Positions 20,443 to 29,861 are shown, counted from the first letter of the stretch. The stretch is DNA of 64,000 bases from Promethearchaeota archaeon (GCA_019894975.1 JAGXNO010000007.1:30270-94269), one strand, 5' to 3'. Numbers and translations: made by a program. The notes: generated by a model not told the origin, from the sequence alone.

Positions 20443-21249
20443 ATGGAAACTTTAACTTCATCTCAAAAAGAAAATATTAAGATAGCTGCAGAGATATTAC
20501 TAAATTCAAAGCATTCAATTGTATTAACTGGAGCGGGAATTTCAACTGGATCGGGTATACCTGATTTTAGGGGAGCGGGTGGAATTTGGGAAAAATATAA
20601 ACCAAAAATTTATGGAAATATTGAATCTTTTTTAAAAGATCCTTCTAAATTCTGGAAAATGGCTGAAGAAATTGCTCCAACATTGTTTAATGCTGAACCT
20701 AATCCAGGTCATTCTGCCCTTGCAGAACTTGAAAAAAAGAAAATTATTAAAGCAATTATAACTCAGAATATAGATGAGCTGCATCAAAAAGCCGGTGCTG
20801 TTATAGTCTATGAAGTTCATGGAAATATCAACAGATTTACTTGCCTTGGGTGCAGAGCGAGTTATACTAAAGAACAGGTTTTAAGCAAAATAAAAAGAAT
20901 TAAAAAATCAGCACCACTCTGTGATTATTGTGGAGCACCTTTAAAACCTTCAGTGGTACTTTTTGGAGAAGATCTTCCAAAATTTGAAAAATATATGTCT
21001 ATCGATTTAGCAAAGAAAGCAGATGTTATGTTAATTGCTGGATCATCATTAACTGTAGCTCCAATTTGTGATTTACCTGTATATACATTAAGTGGAGCGG
21101 GTAAATTAATAATTGTAAATGACCAGCCTACACATTTAGATGATAAAGCTGAAATTGTGATTAATCATAAAACTGAAGTCATTTTACCTTTAATTGTTGA
21201 AGAAATCAAAAAAATTAAAATTAAACGTGAATCTGAACTAAGCATATAG
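20443..21249 (+). CDS. NAD-dependent protein deacylase (sirtuin, Sir2 family)
   Basis: A 268-residue sirtuin. The NAD-binding motif GAGISTGSGIPDFRG starts at residue 30, TQNID is at 107-111, the catalytic His is His126 (EVHGN), and the structural zinc site is Cys134/Cys137/Cys160/Cys163. The C-terminal part has GSSLTVAP and the IVNDQPT loop. It removes acyl groups from lysine using NAD+. The Tyr-x-x-Arg pair typical of SIRT5-like desuccinylases is not obvious, so deacetylation is the simplest guess. The next gene starts at the base after this stop codon, so the two are surely co-transcribed. Confidence 0.95.
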   Translation: METLTSSQKENIKIAAEILLNSKHSIVLTGAGISTGSGIPDFRGAGGIWEKYKPKIYGNIESFLKDPSKFWKMAEEIAPTLFNAEPNPGHSALAELEKKKIIKAIITQNIDELHQKAGAVIVYEVHGNINRFTCLGCRASYTKEQVLSKIKRIKKSAPLCDYCGAPLKPSVVLFGEDLPKFEKYMSIDLAKKADVMLIAGSSLTVAPICDLPVYTLSGAGKLIIVNDQPTHLDDKAEIVINHKTEVILPLIVEEIKKIKIKRESELSI

Positions 21250-22833
21250 ATGTCTTCTGAAAATTTAATTATTAAGGATTGGCGTACAATAGACTTTTCT
21301 TTTGGATTAATATATCCTAATGTATACAAGATTGGGATGTCATCCTACTCTATCAGACTACTTTATCATTTAATTAATACTTATGAAAATATCGCTTGTG
21401 AACGTATATTCTTACCGGAAAGGATAAAATACCCCGCATCAACTGATTTTTCTTCAGAAGGAACTCTACGTTCCATTGAAAATAAAATATTACCGCGAGA
21501 TTTCGATATACTAGGATTTTCACTCCATTTTGAAAATGATTATAAGAATGTTCTTTGGATTCTAGAGAAAGCCAAGATTCCTTTGACCTATCAGAAAAGA
21601 CAGGAATTAATGTCTGAAAGAAATGATGTGTTTCCTTTAATCATAGGCGGTGGTCCAGTAATTACTTCCAATCCTATATCATTTAGTAATATATTTGATC
21701 TTTTCTTTATTGGGGATGCTGAGCCTAATGTTGAACCATTTTTCAATTTATTTAGCGAATATAAGTTTCAGAAGATCTCCTTTCAGGAGTTTATAACTCA
21801 AGCAAAAGAAATCGATGGTATATTCATACCTTCATTAAATAATAATCCAAAGAGAGAAGTTTTAAAAAATTTAGATGATTCTCCTATTCCCATTTATCAA
21901 TTAAGCTCAAAAGTATCTAAAGACACCCCTATTTTTGAGAATAACTTTTTTATTGAAACTAACCGAGGTTGTCCTTATCAATGTAAGTTTTGTATATCAT
22001 CGTTTCATAATTCTCCCTTTAGAAACAGAAGTTATGAAAATATTATTGAAGCTGTGGATAAAGCCATACAAAACTCAAAATTTTCTGCGATTAGTCTTAT
22101 TGGTTCCTGTGTCTCTTCACATCCCAAATTTAAACAAATCTGTGAATATATAATAGAAAAAAGAAAAAGATTAACTTTACCTTCATTACGAATTGATCAT
22201 TTAACTCCAGAAATAATTCAAATTCTTGAATCTGGTGATATTAAGACTGTTACTATAGCCCCTGAAGCAGGATCAGAAAAATTAAGGCACTCCTTAGGAA
22301 AAAATTTTACAAATGAGAAAATAATATCCGTTTTATCTCAAATTCGGGCTTCAAAGATAAAAAATGTTAAATTCTATTTTTTAATTGGATTACCTAATGA
22401 AGATGAAGAAGACATTAATGAAATCATTACATTACTAAAATCTATTGATAATTTAGGATTTAATAATAAGTCACTAAGAGTAAACATAAATCCTTTTATC
22501 CCAAAATTGAATACTCCTTATGAGAGAGAGGTAAACTTTTACTTTAAAGAAGAAATAAACAATTTTGCAAGAAAATACAAAAAGATTGAACGAGAGCTTA
22601 AGAACATACCATCTATAAAATTAAAATCTATGAACTTCAAAGCAATAATTAAAAATGCGCGTCTCCAGACAATGATTTCTTTAGGAAATATTTTGGTTTC
22701 GGATCTCCTATTGAACTATTATATAAATGGTGGTAATTTTGGGGCTCTTAAAAAAGCTGAAGGAGATCTACATTTCTCATTTGAACAATATTTATTAAAA
22801 ATTAAGGAAGGGTATAGTCCCTGGAAATTATAA
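21250..22833 (+). CDS. Radical SAM enzyme with N-terminal B12-binding-like domain
   Basis: A 527-residue protein. Residues ~15-170 look like the cobalamin-binding-type Rossmann domain (FDILGFSLHFENDYKN, PLIIGGGPVITSNP, FFIGDAEP), but no DxHxxG motif is seen, so a base-off B12 ligand is probably missing. The radical SAM core begins with NRGCPYQCKFCIS: Cys241, Cys245 and Cys248 bind the 4Fe-4S cluster. Downstream are TIAPEAGSEKLR and FYFLIGLPNEDEEDI, as in the Elp3/MiaB-like radical SAM group. Substrate unknown. ATG directly abuts the sirtuin stop (TAGATG), suggesting translational coupling. Confidence 0.88.
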   Translation: MSSENLIIKDWRTIDFSFGLIYPNVYKIGMSSYSIRLLYHLINTYENIACERIFLPERIKYPASTDFSSEGTLRSIENKILPRDFDILGFSLHFENDYKNVLWILEKAKIPLTYQKRQELMSERNDVFPLIIGGGPVITSNPISFSNIFDLFFIGDAEPNVEPFFNLFSEYKFQKISFQEFITQAKEIDGIFIPSLNNNPKREVLKNLDDSPIPIYQLSSKVSKDTPIFENNFFIETNRGCPYQCKFCISSFHNSPFRNRSYENIIEAVDKAIQNSKFSAISLIGSCVSSHPKFKQICEYIIEKRKRLTLPSLRIDHLTPEIIQILESGDIKTVTIAPEAGSEKLRHSLGKNFTNEKIISVLSQIRASKIKNVKFYFLIGLPNEDEEDINEIITLLKSIDNLGFNNKSLRVNINPFIPKLNTPYEREVNFYFKEEINNFARKYKKIERELKNIPSIKLKSMNFKAIIKNARLQTMISLGNILVSDLLLNYYINGGNFGALKKAEGDLHFSFEQYLLKIKEGYSPWKL

Positions 22834-22845
22834 AAAAAAAATTAG

Positions 22846-23358
22846 TTAATCAATTTTTTGAAAAACTTTTTTAACCGCCCCGCAAACTGGACATTTATCT
22901 GGTGGCTCTCCTTCATGGGTATATCCGCAGACAGGACAAATATAAATATCATTTTTCTCTAAATCTTTACCATCCTCAACAGCTTTAAGAGCACTTTCGT
23001 ATAGTTTATGATGTATTTTTTCTACTTCATTAGCATAAGTAAATGTACGATTTGCACCTTTATTTTCTTCAGCTTTAGCTTCTTCAATAAACTCAGGATA
23101 CATCTTCGTAAATTCATGATGTTCTCCTTCTACAGCAGCCTGTAAATTTTCCTTGGTTGATTTTATGCCACCAAGTACCCTTAGATGGCTATGAGCGTGA
23201 ACGGTTTCAGCAGCAGCAGCAGCTCTGAAGAGTTTTGCCACTTGAGGAAACCCATCTTTATCTGCTTTTTCTGCAAAAGCTAAATATTTACGATTTGCTT
23301 GGGATTCACCCGCAAATGCAGCCATTAAATTTTCTTCTGATTTTGTCATTTCCTTCAC
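22846..23358 (-). CDS. Rubrerythrin
   Basis: A 170-residue non-haem iron protein that reduces hydrogen peroxide in anaerobes. The N-terminal four-helix domain has the di-iron ligands in AGESQANRKYL, AAAAETVHAHSH, EGEHHEFTKMYPEF and ANEVEKIHHKLY. The C-terminal rubredoxin-like domain has two CPVCG knuckles (ICPVCGYTHEG and KCPVCGAVKK). The length is slightly short for the family but complete. It indicates an anaerobic or microaerobic life. Convergent with the radical SAM gene. Confidence 0.97.
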   Translation of the reverse strand: MKEMTKSEENLMAAFAGESQANRKYLAFAEKADKDGFPQVAKLFRAAAAAETVHAHSHLRVLGGIKSTKENLQAAVEGEHHEFTKMYPEFIEEAKAEENKGANRTFTYANEVEKIHHKLYESALKAVEDGKDLEKNDIYICPVCGYTHEGEPPDKCPVCGAVKKVFQKID

Positions 23359-23519
23359 ATTTATGAGATAAAATTTAATTCTAAATTATATTAATAGATT
23401 TTTTAATTTGGCTTTTATAATTAATAAATTGATCTCTAATATTTAGAATTCTTCTCTGAAAGAAATATTACGATATTTAAAAATGCATGGTTATTTCGGA
23501 TGGTAGTTTTTATCCTACA

Positions 23520-24320
23520 TTAATCTGCTACTGTGGTTTTAATTTTATTCACAACCTTAGTCAAATAATGTTCAGCCAATCCAAATTTTATATTTGAACC
23601 AAAAACTAGAATAATAAAATAAGTATCAAGCACATACTCCGAAAAAATAAATTTTTCGTCTTTGAATGTATAAAAAAGCTTTAAAATTGAATTATTATAT
23701 ATTTTCACACGAAAATCAACTTCTTTTAAGAATTTCTTTAAATCCAAATTATTATAAGAAGAATATATTGCTTTTCCCCTGTCAGTTAATAGAATTATTC
23801 CATCAATATCATCTTTGGAGATTAGTTCCTTCAGATAAGCAACAACTTCCATCTCTTTTTGCGTTCCAAATTCATGGCTCAACGCAATAGTTATAACTTC
23901 CTCTATTGCTTCATTTAATTCTGGGTCATATATTATTTCGGCATTTATATTAACATTTTTCTTAATAAGATAAGAGGTAATCCTTTGGTGTATTTTTAAG
24001 ATAATATCCTCTAATATTGTCATATTTTCAACCATGTCACATAAAATTCCATAATATAACGAATTCTTTTCAAAAATTACTATTTTGACATCTTCCATTT
24101 CTATAATCTTAAACTTCTTTCCAATCATCTCCTTTGCAAATGACATAAGAGCAGATATAAAAGGGGAAATTAAATTTTTCTCAACTTTAATATAATCCGT
24201 AAAATTTCGACCATAAAAACAAATACCAGATTTATTAAAAACAAACAGATTATGTATTAATGAACATTCAGTATGTTTCTTTATTTTAGAGGGAAATGCG
24301 GCTTGATCTTGTATAATCAT
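23520..24320 (-). CDS. Probable longin/roadblock-like regulator of the Asgard type
   Basis: A 266-residue protein. Residues ~20-125 have the repeating pattern seen in Asgard longin/roadblock proteins: LIHNLFVFNKSGICFYGRNF (strand-turn-strand), a helix around LISPFISALMSFAKEMIG, then KIIEMEDVKIVIFEKNSLYY and a long helix. A second small-domain pattern is seen at about 185-260 (DGIILLTDRGKAIYSS). No catalytic or metal motif is present. It probably binds a partner protein such as a small GTPase. A TATA-like TTTTTATAG lies about 25 bases before the start on the minus strand, suggesting a very short leader. Assignment by pattern only. Confidence 0.5.
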   Translation of the reverse strand: MIIQDQAAFPSKIKKHTECSLIHNLFVFNKSGICFYGRNFTDYIKVEKNLISPFISALMSFAKEMIGKKFKIIEMEDVKIVIFEKNSLYYGILCDMVENMTILEDIILKIHQRITSYLIKKNVNINAEIIYDPELNEAIEEVITIALSHEFGTQKEMEVVAYLKELISKDDIDGIILLTDRGKAIYSSYNNLDLKKFLKEVDFRVKIYNNSILKLFYTFKDEKFIFSEYVLDTYFIILVFGSNIKFGLAEHYLTKVVNKIKTTVAD

Positions 24321-24902
24321 ATAGATGTTTTAAATCTAGACTATAAAAAGGACATAGTTTTACCCAAAAATATTCTTAGGGAAAGTCAGAGATTATCCTT
24401 AACAATTTAGGATTGAACACTCGTAAAATCAAGCTTAATAGGTTGTGTTTGAACACAATTCTTACATTTATGATTTAAATAATCTAATTAATTTTCAATT
24501 TATTTCAAATAATATACAAATTCACTTCAATTATATAATTCTCATATTTATCGTAAATATTTGAGATCTTATACTAAGAAAGAATATAGAAAAATTGCTC
24601 TACACCATTATATTCCTAATTTCTACGAAGAAAAGTAGCTTTTAACCGAAAACTACTCTCTTATAGTTTAGACATTTTATGATCTCATTGAGAATTAGAA
24701 AATAATGCTGATTTTATGATTAATTTATAAACCCGTCCCAGATTTTATAGATTATCGAAATTACAAATTTTGTATTTAGAGCATTGTTATTCATCGTTTA
24801 AGATGATCAGATCTTAAAGTTTAAAAATAAGAACGATAGATTAATATTTAAAATAGAATTTTTTTAAAACAGTTTTAAACTAATAATAGGAGGAATAATA
24901 AA
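24321..24902. other. Long intergenic region upstream of the histone gene
   Basis: No convincing reading frame in 582 bases. It holds an exact inverted repeat at 24443-24458 (listed separately), a small hairpin-forming stretch at 24634-24657 (AGTAG/CTACT plus TTTT/AAAA with one bulged base) and a TATA-like TTTAAAAATA at 24820-24829 before the histone gene. It separates two divergently transcribed genes, so it must contain both promoters. A small RNA gene is possible but I see no strong signature. Confidence 0.4.
24443..24458. promoter_or_regulatory. Perfect palindrome, possible operator
   Basis: TTGTGTT-TG-AACACAA: two 7-base arms are exact reverse complements around a 2-base centre. It lies 123 bases upstream of the minus-strand longin-like gene and about 445 bases before the histone gene. 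The size suits a dimeric DNA-binding protein; a short RNA hairpin is the other option. Confidence 0.3.
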
Positions 24903-25100
24903 ATGGCTAAAAAAGCAGCAGTAGAGGCTCTTTTTGTAAAAAGTAAAGTTCGAGAGTATATCAAGGGTAAAGGATGCAATACAAGCGGCGACCTTATAGA
25001 CGGTCCAGCACTTAACGATGCTATCATTGATGTCCTTGATAAAGCGATCGGAAGAGCCAAAGCTAATAATAGGAAAACCGTTCAAGAAAAAGATTTGTAG
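24903..25100 (+). CDS. Small archaeal histone-fold protein
   Basis: A 65-residue protein made of one histone fold: helix 1 near VKSKVREYIKGKG, loop, long helix 2 near PALNDAIIDVLDKAIGRAKAN, loop and the terminal NRKTVQEKDL, which corresponds to the conserved RKTV-x-x-x-DL end of archaeal histones. The N-terminal spacing and GRAKANNRKTV look closer to DUF1931-like or 'face-to-face' single histone folds than to classic HMf histones, but this is a judgement by eye. It probably binds DNA. The start is strongly supported: GGAGG at 24889-24893, 9 bases before ATG. A 10-T tract follows the stop. Confidence 0.85.
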   Translation: MAKKAAVEALFVKSKVREYIKGKGCNTSGDLIDGPALNDAIIDVLDKAIGRAKANNRKTVQEKDL

Positions 25101-25128
25101 ATTTCTTGTCAATATTTTTAAATTTAAG

Positions 25129-25145
25129 TTTTTTTTTTAATCTAA
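25129..25145 (+). terminator. Poly-T terminator after the histone gene
   Basis: Ten consecutive T residues at 25129-25138, 29 bases after the stop. Archaeal RNA polymerase commonly terminates at such tracts. Confidence 0.45.
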
Positions 25146-25321
25146 TTTTTTGATAATTAATAAAATTATCACAAATTTCAGAGTGTATTTAACTTTAAAT
25201 TGATAAAATTGTACTTTTTAATTTAACTACACACACAACCAAAAATAAATAAGGAATAAAAATTCCTTCCCAAATCGCCTTATACCTTGGACTCTTTCTC
25301 AAGAAAAGGAATTTAATATTC

Positions 25322-25855
25322 TTATTTTTCCTCTTTCTCTAATTTATGAGTAGATCCTTTATCAATTATAAAAAATCCAACTGAGAGTACACTTTTTAAG
25401 CGTTGCAAGCGATCTCTAAGAGTCTTTACACGATTGTATGGACCTGAAACAGCGATTATTTCTAAGCATTTTCCATATTCTAAATGAACATGCATAGTAG
25501 ATATGATTATATCAAAGAAATGATGTTGAATGTCGATCTTTAATATTTCATCTGTTTGTTGGACACTTGCATACATTGTATGAGAACTATAATCATGCTC
25601 ATGGTCAGCGGTGTGAGAAGAATCATGGGAATGATCATCTTGTTTTATATCTGGATGTTCATGAGCCATAATGATAGTTATGCACCCCACAACATTTCCA
25701 TGGCTTATAGAAATGTTTTCTTCGCTAATCATAAAAGTATGCATAGCTTTTCGAATTGCATCCGATCTTGATACGCCTAACTTATTCCTAAAAACTTCAA
25801 ATTGTTCATATAGTTTTTCAGGTAGAGAAACTGTGAATCGCTTATATTCTTCCAT
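25322..25855 (-). CDS. nikR: NikR-like nickel-responsive transcriptional regulator with His-rich insert
   Basis: A 177-residue ribbon-helix-helix repressor. The DNA-binding part is KRFTVSLPEKLYEQFE with SRSDAIRKAM (residues 5-38). The C-terminal ACT-like domain has the full square-planar nickel site by spacing with E. coli NikR: His111, His122, His124 and Cys130 in QHHFFDIIISTMHVHLEYGKC. Between the two domains, residues 65-92 are an unusual His/Asp-rich loop with eight histidines. ATG at 25855 is chosen over the upstream TTG at 25867 because MEEYKRFTVS is the canonical start. It likely represses nickel uptake or use genes; nickel-cofactor genes larC and larB follow within 6 kb. Confidence 0.9.
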   Translation of the reverse strand: MEEYKRFTVSLPEKLYEQFEVFRNKLGVSRSDAIRKAMHTFMISEENISISHGNVVGCITIIMAHEHPDIKQDDHSHDSSHTADHEHDYSSHTMYASVQQTDEILKIDIQHHFFDIIISTMHVHLEYGKCLEIIAVSGPYNRVKTLRDRLQRLKSVLSVGFFIIDKGSTHKLEKEEK

Positions 25856-25896
25856 TTTAGCTAACAACTTATTTTTTTCTTAGAAAAAGGTAAAAA

Positions 25897-26634
25897 TCAT
25901 TTTCTTATAAAGATTGCGATGGGTACACTTGCTTCACGCCACTGGGCAATTTTCCCAGAATATTCAAGGTTTAACTTACTTCTACCATGATCTCCAATGA
26001 TAATCATAAGTGAATTCTTCCTCAATTGCTTATAATTACTTAAGATCCACTTGTCCGTTCGATTAATTAATTTTTCTATTAAATCTTCAGGAGTTCTCTG
26101 TTTTAATTGTTGTTGTTGTTTATGCAGGTTCTCAAAATCTAGGTAATGCATCCAAGAGAGATCATGATTATTGATAGCTTTTGCTGATTCCACCCAGGTA
26201 CTCATGTCAGAATCTTTTGGGATAGACTTAGTACCCCCATCATAACGTTCTAGGTCTTTCTTCCGACCAATAAAACAGGACGACTTTTCATTATCATTCA
26301 GGTATTTCAAGAGATGAAATCCATTAGGCTCCACATCAAAACCACCATATATTAATTGATGTAAAACACCGAGAGTATAAGGATTTCTCGTACTCAGTAA
26401 TAACATCACTTCAGAATTACTAATCATGAACTGAGGCTTCATATAGGTTATTTCGAAGAGCCCCATGTTGTCAATTAAATTGATGCTAATTCTTTCTATA
26501 TTTCCATATAGATCTAGAACATCTTGAATGGGATTAGGAAGTATTTTTTGAGGTGGATCAACTTTTAAAATTTTTAAAATTGTTGCTGGTAGTTGGTTCA
26601 TGTAACATTTTAATGTTTGGAGTTCTGAGCTCAT
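25897..26634 (-). CDS. Alkaline-phosphatase-superfamily hydrolase-like protein
   Basis: A 245-residue protein with hallmarks of the alkaline phosphatase/phosphopentomutase fold: ISINLIDNMGLFEI (first metal Asp and a nucleophile-like position), SWMHYLDFENLHK, a helix at PEDLIEKLINRTDKWIL, and MIIIGDHGRSK near the C-terminus, the DHG metal motif. The chain is shorter than typical family members, and the usual Thr/Ser nucleophile is not certain (Asn after the Asp). It could be a phosphodiesterase, phosphatase or mutase. It lies just upstream of nikR on the same strand, 41 bases away. Confidence 0.65.
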   Translation of the reverse strand: MSSELQTLKCYMNQLPATILKILKVDPPQKILPNPIQDVLDLYGNIERISINLIDNMGLFEITYMKPQFMISNSEVMLLLSTRNPYTLGVLHQLIYGGFDVEPNGFHLLKYLNDNEKSSCFIGRKKDLERYDGGTKSIPKDSDMSTWVESAKAINNHDLSWMHYLDFENLHKQQQQLKQRTPEDLIEKLINRTDKWILSNYKQLRKNSLMIIIGDHGRSKLNLEYSGKIAQWREASVPIAIFIRK

Positions 26635-26773
26635 ATCTGTGTCCTATATTTGAATATCGATTTAATTATAATAATTTACAATATTAATAAATAGATAATA
26701 TACTTATAAAATTGTTATCACTTTAATTCTCGCCATTTGTATCAACTGGATTAGAACAGAAAAAATAAAAAAA

Positions 26774-27235
26774 TTAATCGTTGATTATAGATTTGTCTTT
26801 AATCTTTCTTATAATAATTATAAAATATCCAGCCGGAACTGATATGATAAAACCCCATAGAGGAGATTTAAAGATTAGTAATATACTACCAATAGGGTAA
26901 AGAATTCGAGATGAGAATTTTATTATACGATTTGTTAGTGATTTCCGTCTAGCTATCTGAATCGAATACTGTACAATTGATGGGAGCCAACATATTAAGA
27001 AAAAGATCAAAACTGATGGGAAGCTAATGAAATTTACAATATAATTATAAAATAAATTACCGACTGTCAGAGCAATGATAGTTCCTAATACAAATGCAAA
27101 GCACCCTATACAAATGGCATACTTAAATATATAAAAAACATGATCATCAAAATCTTCGCGATTTGGATTGTGATACGCTAGCCAATTTACTATAACTTTT
27201 TCATCTTTTAAATTGATCTCTTTATGGCTAGGCAT
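26774..27235 (-). CDS. Small membrane protein of unknown function
   Basis: A 153-residue protein with about four membrane segments (roughly residues 27-50, 57-85, 110-125 and 127-143) and a soluble N-terminus. I do not recognise the family. The start ATG at 27235 leaves a 46-base gap to the zinc-ribbon gene upstream on the same strand, so the two may be co-transcribed. Confidence 0.65.
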   Translation of the reverse strand: MPSHKEINLKDEKVIVNWLAYHNPNREDFDDHVFYIFKYAICIGCFAFVLGTIIALTVGNLFYNYIVNFISFPSVLIFFLICWLPSIVQYSIQIARRKSLTNRIIKFSSRILYPIGSILLIFKSPLWGFIISVPAGYFIIIIRKIKDKSIIND

Positions 27236-27281
27236 TTTCTTACTTTATTCATAAAAATAAAATTAAATATATTTTTTTAGT

Positions 27282-27782
27282 CTAAAATCTAACAATCACA
27301 ATCACCACATCCATCACAAACTGCAGCAATTTAGTAGGTGATGTCCACATTTCGCGTTCTTGTGGTCTTGTTTTTGGTTCAACAAGTTCTCTAGTCTCTA
27401 CTTTAACTTTAATTGGAAAGACAATCGGTTCACCAGTGTCAGATCTTAAATCTACGGTTAAATTAAAATCACCGAGTTCCTCAGGCAATATCGTAAAGAA
27501 AACATTTTTTGTTTGATTCCTCCCGATTACTCGAATTTTTTTAGATGATATCAACATAGTAAATTCAGGTGGACCATAAAGGCGTAGATCTACATTGTAT
27601 ATAGGTAAATTTGAATTATTTTGAAGTATTACGTGAAATCTTGCACGTACGTTTGGGAGAAGGACCAAAGTATCAACACCACCACTAAGAGAAATAGAAA
27701 AGCCTTCCTTTCGTCCATCACTACAAAATGGGCAATATTTTGCCTTGTTAGGTATTTCTGAACCACATTTAGGACAAAACAT
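27282..27782 (-). CDS. Zinc-ribbon protein with Ig-like domain and hydrophobic C-terminus
   Basis: A 166-residue protein. It begins with a zinc ribbon (Cys3, Cys6, Cys17, Cys20: FCPKCGSEIP then YCPFCSDG). Residues ~28-130 form a beta-rich domain with the pattern of a CARDB-like sandwich (FHVILQNNSNLPIYNVDLRL, FFTILPEELGDFNLTVDL). The last ~15 residues are hydrophobic (LLQFVMDVVIVIVRF), suggesting tail-anchoring. Function unknown. Divergent from larC. Confidence 0.7.
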   Translation of the reverse strand: MFCPKCGSEIPNKAKYCPFCSDGRKEGFSISLSGGVDTLVLLPNVRARFHVILQNNSNLPIYNVDLRLYGPPEFTMLISSKKIRVIGRNQTKNVFFTILPEELGDFNLTVDLRSDTGEPIVFPIKVKVETRELVEPKTRPQEREMWTSPTKLLQFVMDVVIVIVRF

Positions 27783-27936
27783 TTGAATAATCTACTTATT
27801 TTGAATTCCATTTAATTATAATAAATTATAAAATAAGGGAAGTAACCTTTTGTTATAAATATGTTTTAATACAACTATGAATGATTTTTAATTCATTGTT
27901 ATTAATATTATCGCAAAAATTGATAAGAAGAGTAAA

Positions 27937-29214
27937 ATGAAAATATTATATCTCGAACTGCATAACTCTGGCATCTCTGGAGATATGCTTCTAGCATCTC
28001 TTTTGGGGATAGTTCCTGAACCAGAATTAGTTTTAGAAGAATTATGTAAATTAAAAGACTATTTATCAGGAGTATCTCAATTAAATATACGTTTAATAAA
28101 ATTACCCCGATCAGGAATTCAACTGAATCAATTACATATTGAAATTAAAGAGAATAGAGATCATAGATCTGCAGAAACACTTGTAAATTCACTAAATAAA
28201 TATTTGAATGATAATTCTTTTTCTAATTCAGCTCAAAGGTTTGCTAATGATGTTTTAAACTCTTTAATTCAAGCAGAAGCAGAAGTACATGGTAAATTAG
28301 CTAGTAAAGTCCATTTACACGAGCTCAGTTCAATTGATACTTTAATAGATATTCTTGGTGTAACTAGTGTTCTAGATAAACTTAATGCTTTTGATAAAGA
28401 GTTTAAGTTTTATTGCAGTAAAATTCCTTTGGGAGGGGGAACAATTAAAACTGCTCACGGAATTCTATCTGTTCCCGCTCCAGCTACTTTAAAGATTTTA
28501 GAAAGGTCTAATCTAATTACTTTTGGTGGACCAATAGAATCTGAATTAGTAACTCCTACGGGAATTGCTCTACTGGCAAATTTGAAACCTGAATTTCTAG
28601 AATTCCCTCCTGAAATGACGATTAAACAATCTGTCTATAGCACTGGCCAGAAAAAATTTAAAGAGTTTCAGAATATCTTACGGTTATTTTATGGTGAGTA
28701 CAGTGAAATTAAACCTTATAATTCAACTCACCCATTGAGAAAATATGTTGAAAAAGTATCGATTTTAGAAACTAATGTAGATGATGTTTCAGGAGAAATA
28801 ATTGGTAATTTTTTCAACGAATTTAATAACGAAAAAGTCTTGGATTTGCAAGTAATCCCAAGCTTTTCAAAAAAAAATCGACCTAGTTATGCCATTAAAG
28901 TATTGTGCTATCCAAAAGATACGTTTGAATTAATTGAAAAAATGATACATGAGTTAGGTACTCTAGGTGTAAGATATTGTATAAACAACCGTGTATGTAT
29001 AGATAGAATTATTGAAAAGAAAGTTATTGAAATTGAAAGTAAAGAATATGAAGTAAATTTTAAGATTTCCTATATTAGCTTAGAAAACGGAAAAGAAATT
29101 GTAAATATTAAACCAGAGTATGAGGATATTAAAAAAATTAGTGAAAAATCAGGAATTCCCGCAAGAAGGATTCAATTCATACTAAATGCTAAGCTAAATG
29201 AACTTTATTATTGA
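27937..29214 (+). CDS. larC: Nickel-pincer cofactor biosynthesis protein LarC
   Basis: A 425-residue protein of the LarC family, which inserts nickel into pyridinium-3,5-bisthiocarboxylic acid mononucleotide to make the nickel-pincer cofactor of lactate racemase and related enzymes. Visible signatures: SGISGDMLLASLLGI at the N-terminus, KVHLHELSSIDTLIDILG, PLGGGTIKTAHGILSVPAPA, LVTPTGIALLANL, and LETNVDDVSGEI at the start of the C-terminal nickel-binding part. In some bacteria larC is made by programmed frameshift between two frames; here it is one continuous frame. The start ATG follows GAAGAG. LarB lies 1.6 kb downstream on the other strand. Confidence 0.95.
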   Translation: MKILYLELHNSGISGDMLLASLLGIVPEPELVLEELCKLKDYLSGVSQLNIRLIKLPRSGIQLNQLHIEIKENRDHRSAETLVNSLNKYLNDNSFSNSAQRFANDVLNSLIQAEAEVHGKLASKVHLHELSSIDTLIDILGVTSVLDKLNAFDKEFKFYCSKIPLGGGTIKTAHGILSVPAPATLKILERSNLITFGGPIESELVTPTGIALLANLKPEFLEFPPEMTIKQSVYSTGQKKFKEFQNILRLFYGEYSEIKPYNSTHPLRKYVEKVSILETNVDDVSGEIIGNFFNEFNNEKVLDLQVIPSFSKKNRPSYAIKVLCYPKDTFELIEKMIHELGTLGVRYCINNRVCIDRIIEKKVIEIESKEYEVNFKISYISLENGKEIVNIKPEYEDIKKISEKSGIPARRIQFILNAKLNELYY

Positions 29215-29288
29215 TGGAATTTAGTTGTTCGGATATATAAAAAGAGAAAAAAAATTGGTTGTTAAATAAATTGTGACTCAATCCTACA

Positions 29289-29861
29289 TTAATACTTATC
29301 TACGTTAAACTTGTGTAATAGGTACTCATCTTCAACCATTTCTTTGATAAATTCTTTTAACCGATTGATTTCCTTTGTAATGTCTTTTACTTTTTTTAGT
29401 TTTCCTAAATCTTGAAAAATTTCTGAGGCTTCTTGAAAAGTCTCCACAGTGCTGTCATAGTTCCCAGAAACTTCAAGATCTTCAGCTAAAAATACTAACC
29501 CTTCAGCAGTCTCAACTTTTTTACCTAATTTCTTTTGAATCTTTAGTGATTGATAATGACATTTCATACTTTCAGTGTGATTTTTGAATATAGAATAAGT
29601 TCTTCCTAATGCTCTCAACACTAAAGCTTCTTGCTCGGGGAAGCTATTTTCTCTACAATATTCTAAAATAGCCTCTAAAAAGTTGATGTAATCTGATTTG
29701 TTTGTGATTTTTGTCCGATCCAGCCTTTCAATTGCCTTTTCATAGTGATCTATGGTGTTATCGAGATCTTTATCTTCAAAAAATTTCTTAGATTTCTCGA
29801 ATAGTTCTTGATGATCAATAGATGTGACCATAGGGGTCTCAACTAATCTTTTGTTCTTCAC
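29289..29861 (-). CDS. TPR-repeat protein
   Basis: A 190-residue all-helical protein with about three tetratricopeptide-like repeats: HQELFEKSKKFFEDKDLDNT, ALVLRALGRTYSIFKNHTE, and GLVFLAEDLEVSGNYDSTV. Such repeats bind other proteins. No catalytic residues. Located between larC and a membrane-protein gene with no obvious link to either. Confidence 0.75.
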   Translation of the reverse strand: MKNKRLVETPMVTSIDHQELFEKSKKFFEDKDLDNTIDHYEKAIERLDRTKITNKSDYINFLEAILEYCRENSFPEQEALVLRALGRTYSIFKNHTESMKCHYQSLKIQKKLGKKVETAEGLVFLAEDLEVSGNYDSTVETFQEASEIFQDLGKLKKVKDITKEINRLKEFIKEMVEDEYLLHKFNVDKY

